Below, in pieces: positions 7,620-10,592 of a DNA stretch of 10,592 nucleotides (position 1 is its first letter; each line of letters opens with the position of its first letter). The notes beneath the pieces were generated by a model, which worked only from the letters and a program-made list of their open reading frames with translations, was not told the DNA's origin and did no database searches. The stretch is from NCBI GenBank assembly GCA_003024985.2, contig PXIH01S0027019.1. One strand, given 5' to 3'. The DNA is from Euperipatoides rowelli. Taxonomy: Eukaryota; Onychophora; Udeonychophora; Euonychophora; Peripatopsidae. Made by a program: the position numbers and the translations under genes.

Positions 7620-7623
7620 TTAA
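7620..7623. repeat. TTAA target site, right
   Basis: TTAA directly follows the right terminal inverted repeat and matches the left copy at 7017-7020. Confidence 0.78.
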
Positions 7624-7820
7624 TTACTCAGACAGCGCTGCGTCTCTAAACAAGGTTCTTAAAATGCAAGTTTATAAATTTTCTCTTCATATAATTAATT
7701 TACCATGTGCCTTTCTCTGTTTATAAATAACAGATGATTAATGTCCAGTTGAAATTGTTCTTCTAATGTGTCTGGGTTTTTTTAATATTCAGCTTCAAAG
7801 ATAAGCTTTATTCTAATTAG

Positions 7821-7835
7821 ATGCCTCTGGTGATG
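7821..7835 (+). CDS. Candidate 15-nt microexon
   Basis: Fifteen bases (ATGCCTCTGGTGATG) lie between a good acceptor (CTTTATTCTAATTAG, with a branch-point-like CTAAT) and a GTGAGT donor at 7836-7841. Joined to the exon ending at 3926, it completes a GAT codon and adds five residues (D-A-S-G-D), again ending with one base of a split codon. Because it is 15 nt and phase-neutral, it could be included or skipped without changing the downstream frame. The composition continues the acidic, serine-containing character of the flanking exons. It is an inference from splice signals and phase. An exon this short can arise by chance in A/T-rich DNA. Confidence 0.38.
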
Positions 7836-7841
7836 GTGAGT

Positions 7842-8226
7842 TTCAAACACCTACAAGCTTTAGAATGTATTTCTCATCTAATCACGTGATAAATTGTTGT
7901 ATCATGATTTTATGTAAAAGGTATCCTCATTGGACAATTTATTCAATACAAAGAAGTCATGTGACATTTTCTCAGGCGAATCTATCAAAAAAAAATTTCT
8001 AAGACATGTAAAATGCCTCCACCCCCACCCCCCCCAAACCAAAAAAGTCTGATTACATTTTGTAATATAGGTTAACAATTACTTAGAAAAATAATATTTT
8101 TCAATTACTAGACTTGGGAGTTTTGTTGTATTATTTTTAAAACATCCATTAATGTCCCTAATCATTAGTTTGGTTCATTTTGTTTAATGAATATTTTTGT
8201 ATACACATTATTAGGCTTTTTAAAAG
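7842..8226 (+). other. Putative short intron, A/T-rich
   Basis: No gene is visible. A C-rich run (about 8016-8034, CCACCCCCACCCCCCCC) gives a G-rich minus strand. The end of the interval (GCTTTTTAAAAG, AG at 8225-8226) is a reasonable 3' splice site for the exon at 8227. Confidence 0.3.
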
Positions 8227-8321
8227 GAGATGAGTCTGATATTTCAAGTTTACCAGTGATTATGATGAATAACAGACACACCTATAAAGATCACAATTGG
8301 TTGAAAAATTTGTGTGTTTAG
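8227..8321 (+). CDS. Candidate terminal exon of the small acidic protein
   Basis: After an AG at 8225-8226 with a CTTTTT tract, a 95-nt stretch begins with two bases of a split codon. It has 30 codons and a TAG at 8319-8321. With the G carried from the preceding exon the first codon is Gly, then DESDISSLPVIMMNNRHTYK and a short tail ending in LKNLCV. The phase matches both the first exon (3893-3926) and the microexon (7821-7835), so the acidic run reads through with or without the microexon. Two AATAAA signals (8597-8602, 8620-8625) follow about 280 nt after the stop. I do not recognise the protein, and at about 47 residues it is short. A missed donor before the TAG or missed internal exons would make it longer. 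Confidence 0.42.
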
Positions 8322-8596
8322 ATGTAAATCAGCTAAAGCTTTGTCTAGACAATATTGAAAAACAATTGGAATCTTTGGGGGGAGGGTGGGAGGTTCCAAT
8401 TTGTCCAATGCTTTGTAAAATTATTAATCAAATCTTTAGAAAATTATAGCAATGTTATAAAATTGATACAGTCGTTGTTTTCTTCTACATATTTTTAAAT
8501 AACTTTAGAATGCAGTAGAGTAAAAAACATATTCACCGACCAGTAGTTCCAAAACCTTAATTTGGGCCTGAACATTATTTCTTTATAACAGGTGAG
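8322..8596 (+). other. Putative 3' untranslated region
   Basis: No gene is visible. It holds a G-rich run (GGGGGGAGGGTGGGAGG, about 8377-8393) that could form a G-quadruplex-like structure. It would be the 3' UTR of the candidate exon at 8227-8321. Confidence 0.3.
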
Positions 8597-8625
8597 AATA
8601 AATTGTAAATAGCATTATGAATAAA
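8597..8625 (+). terminator. Plus-strand poly(A) signals (two AATAAA)
   Basis: AATAAA occurs at 8597-8602 and 8620-8625, downstream of the plus-strand stop at 8321. In A/T-rich DNA such hexamers are common, so position is the main support. Confidence 0.4.
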
Positions 8626-8639
8626 GTAGAGCATTTATC

Positions 8640-8645
8640 TTTAAT
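8640..8645 (-). terminator. Minus-strand poly(A) signal (ATTAAA)
   Basis: On the minus strand ATTAAA lies about 110 nt after the TGA of the terminal exon at 8754-8888. ATTAAA is the commonest variant of the animal poly(A) hexamer. It is only 15 nt from the opposing plus-strand signals. Confidence 0.45.
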
Positions 8646-8753
8646 TTCCAAGCAATAGTTTTGACAAGAGATTTATAACAGTTTTATCAGGTGTTTTTTT
8701 TCTCAAAATAAATAATTTCAAGTTAATGATGCAAACAATTGTTCTTCAATGTT

Positions 8754-8888
8754 TCATTCATTTTTTTTCTTTTTGGGTAAATAAATAGGATCTTTGCTTT
8801 CAGCTGCTTCTCTCAATACTTTTGCAAAAGTTTCATTTTTACTCATATGTCCAGGTTTAGAATTATCAAATCCAGCTTGTGACAATCT
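8754..8888 (-). CDS. Terminal exon of an unrecognised host gene
   Basis: On the minus strand a long T-run and AG (8890-8889) form a textbook 3' splice site. The exon then runs 44 codons to a TGA (8756-8754). The peptide starts RLSQAGFDNSKPGHMSKNET, continues through an alanine/glutamate-rich helix-like part (FAKVLREAAESKDP) and ends in a lysine cluster (YLPKKKKNE). The exon starts on a codon boundary (phase 0). No frameshift or stop disturbs it, unlike the mobile-element islands nearby, so it looks like a maintained host gene. Its other exons must lie beyond the window, because I find no matching donor or exon on the minus strand up to 10592. The intron here is filled by a LINE remnant in the opposite orientation. 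The basic tail could be a nuclear-localisation or RNA-contact segment, but I do not recognise the protein. Confidence 0.65.
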   Translation of the reverse strand, partial: RLSQAGFDNSKPGHMSKNETFAKVLREAAESKDPIYLPKKKKNE

Positions 8889-9272
8889 CTAAAAAAAAAA
8901 AAAAATACTAAAATACTTGTGCAAAATTGCTTCAACAATGGATTATATACTGTATATACAATGCCAAATTGATAAGACTCTTATTAATCAACATTAAAGG
9001 CAATATTCTAATAATGGATGACTTCAATGATATTAAAGATGACATAATTAAATCAAATAACTTTATCTGCAACCAGAAAAAGTAATTTACTGGACAAGGC
9101 TATTTTAAAGGTTTTATATGCTATAAAGCAAGAGTAAGCATCAATGGCAAATTCAGACAACAATCTTATTTTATTAAATTGACTTCAAACCTTTATAATT
9201 ATTCAAATAGTCAAGAACAATTTCTACAAAAACCTAGAAAAAAATTTAAATATTGAAAGTATGGGTAGATTT

Positions 9273-9431
9273 CTATCTTCGATTGTATGGGATGATGTAT
9301 TTTTTATGGGTGATATCAACAATATAGCTAATAATTTTTAAAATATTTTAATTAATTTATATGAAAATTGTTTTCCAACGATTTTAAAAATCCAAAATAG
9401 AAACGATCACAGTTGATTCAATGAATCAATT
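9273..9431 (+). repeat. Exact 159-bp duplicate, first copy
   Basis: By direct reading this is identical to 9433-9591. It ends immediately before the only ambiguous base of the window (N at 9432). It lies inside the LINE remnant, whose protein-like reading would be continuous if only one copy existed. Confidence 0.9.
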
Positions 9432-9432
9432 N

Positions 9433-9591
9433 CTATCTTCGATTGTATGGGATGATGTATTTTTTATGGGTGATATCAACAATATAGCTAATAATTTTTA
9501 AAATATTTTAATTAATTTATATGAAAATTGTTTTCCAACGATTTTAAAAATCCAAAATAGAAACGATCACAGTTGATTCAATGAATCAATT
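9433..9591 (+). repeat. Exact 159-bp duplicate, second copy
   Basis: Identical to 9273-9431 and starts directly after the N at 9432. The LINE-like reading continues from it into 9592 and beyond. Confidence 0.9.
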
Positions 9592-10218
9592 ATCAAACTA
9601 ATCTGCAAAAAAATAAACTATATACCGGTAATAAAAATGTATCTGAAATTCAAATTAAGGATAACTCCATACAAATCAAAAATTGGATTTTTTAAAGCTA
9701 AAAATAAAGAATTTAAAAAAGAAATTAATAACATAATTTTGGAGCTTGTGATTTCTATAAATTAATAAATAAAAGTTTAGGTATTAAAGAAAAACAACAC
9801 TTCATAAACGTCTCAGATAAAACTTCAGAACAAACGTACTGTATACTGAAATTGGTTTATTTCTAAAAGCTGTTGCCAATTCAATTCCTGAACTAAACAT
9901 AAACAATTTACCAGCATTACCTGTGTCCCAATAAACATGCTGACAGATTTTGGACTTTGAAACAACTCCTTGATCTGCCTTCAGGGAAAATACACATTGG
10001 TTGATGGCCTCCCTAATTATATTTTTAAGGAATTTGCATATGAACTAAGTGATCCAATTACCATATTAATAAATGCATCGGTCCTGATATTTGGAAAATT
10101 GAATTTATAACACATATAGGAAAAGTTAAATCTCCAACCAATCCTGGTCTATCACATCAATAATTGCAAATATTTGTGAAAAACATATTGCTACCATTTT
10201 TATGCCAAAAATTATTTC

Positions 10219-10325
10219 CTCTATAGATCTCTATCTATAGATAGATATCGATAGATATACTGTAGATAAAGATAGAGATATAGACAAAGCGATAGAGATA
10301 AATAAAGAGATAGATGATAGATAAG
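10219..10325. repeat. Degenerate GATA/CTAT microsatellite
   Basis: Imperfect repeats of TATAGATC/TAGATAGA and AGATAGAGATA type run for about 105 bp. The start includes a CTCTATAGATCTCTATCTATAGATAGATA segment with near-dyad symmetry. It follows directly on the LINE remnant. An apparent minus-strand frame across it is only the repeat translated. Confidence 0.85.
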
Positions 10326-10592
10326 TACACAGCTTGAGTGCTAAAATCTGAGATCCCCCACAGCATTGGAATTTTTTTTTTTTTTTTGCTTAGAGGTGAA
10401 CAAATCATTGACATTTTGATTTTAGCTTTACAGTTCCTAGTTATCAAATACTGTAACTAATAATTCCATTCACAAAATTGTTTTCTTTCTATAATTTAAT
10501 TTTGACATTCAACAAGAGAAATTTCTTTAAAAACAGGTATTAGGAGAGTTAACTTTTTGTTTACTGTAAATGCTACAATTAATAGTTGCTGG
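10326..10592. other. A/T-rich sequence with T-run
   Basis: No gene, RNA or bounded element is visible. The stretch contains a T-run of about 17 at 10371-10387. If the minus-strand terminal exon at 8754-8888 belongs to a longer gene, this is probably intron. Confidence 0.4.

Larger units (their letters stand above)
8985..10210 (+). mobile_element. Degenerate non-LTR retrotransposon (CR1/L2-like LINE)
   Basis: The plus strand reads, with many frameshifts and stops, as the middle of a LINE ORF2. At 8999-9060 there is ILIMDDFN, the GDFN-type motif of APE endonucleases. Near 9130-9190 there is a stretch resembling the LIDFIL end of the endonuclease. At 9286-9420 and its duplicate there is WDDVFFMGDIN...ENCFP...KIQNRNDHS, typical of the linker before the reverse transcriptase. 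At 10003-10080 there is DGLPNYIFKEFAYELSDPIT, close to the SDGIPNRILKEFAYEL-type start of the reverse transcriptase. GPDIWKIEFITHIGKVKSPT follows in a second frame (10081-10150), then IIANICEKHIA in a third (10155-10205). The catalytic YADD region and 3' tail are missing; sequence changes to GATA microsatellite at about 10219. Clade assignment is by eye. Confidence 0.82.

Noticed and set aside
10235-10447. Minus-strand open frame of 70 codons
   Set aside because: It is the translation of the GATA microsatellite and a T-run (repeating I/Y/S/L residues), not a protein.
1-10592. CRISPR array, bacterial operon or defence system
   Set aside because: There are no regularly spaced repeats, ribosome-binding sites or packed long open frames. 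All signs point to an animal nuclear genome.

Overview
The window looks like non-coding, repeat-filled DNA from an animal nuclear genome, most likely an invertebrate. It is strongly A+T-rich and full of A/T homopolymers. It contains an APE-type non-LTR retrotransposon remnant, a tRNA-derived SINE, a piggyBac-type miniature transposon, a decayed Gag-type gene, GT-AG style exons with polypyrimidine tracts, and animal poly(A) signals. I cannot name the species. No bacterial gene structure is present.

Layout. 1-530 is plain A/T-rich sequence. 539-1270 is a more G+C-rich island with broken coding-like stretches on the minus strand, including a possible exon ending in a GTAAGT donor (539-650). 1275-3040 is mostly featureless apart from one small exon candidate (1563-1648, minus). 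3117-3693 is a G+C-richer, unrecognised plus-strand coding remnant spread over two frames. A candidate first exon lies at 3893-3926 (plus). A 343-bp SINE (4005-4347, minus strand) with 20/21-matching target-site duplications has landed just downstream. 4655-5880 (minus) holds a decayed Gag-like gene with capsid-like segments, a CCHC zinc knuckle and a charged CxxC-rich reading frame below it. 5910-6290 is a 156-bp-period tandem repeat. 7017-7623 is a complete 599-bp piggyBac-type MITE between two TTAA sites. A 15-nt candidate microexon (7821-7835) and a candidate last exon (8227-8321) share phase with the exon at 3893-3926. A well-formed terminal exon of another gene lies on the minus strand (8754-8888), and the two predicted 3' ends converge at about 8597-8645. 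8985-10210 is a LINE remnant (plus strand) that covers the endonuclease end and the start of the reverse transcriptase. It contains an exact 159-bp duplication around a single N and runs into a GATA microsatellite (10219-10325).

How the parts fit. The host-gene signals are two convergent transcription units: a short plus-strand unit of about 47 codons if the exons are joined as proposed, and the last exon of a longer minus-strand gene whose other exons lie beyond the window. Almost everything else is mobile-element debris of several classes. The most useful observations are the precisely bounded MITE and SINE, the microexon candidate, and the probable assembly error at the N.
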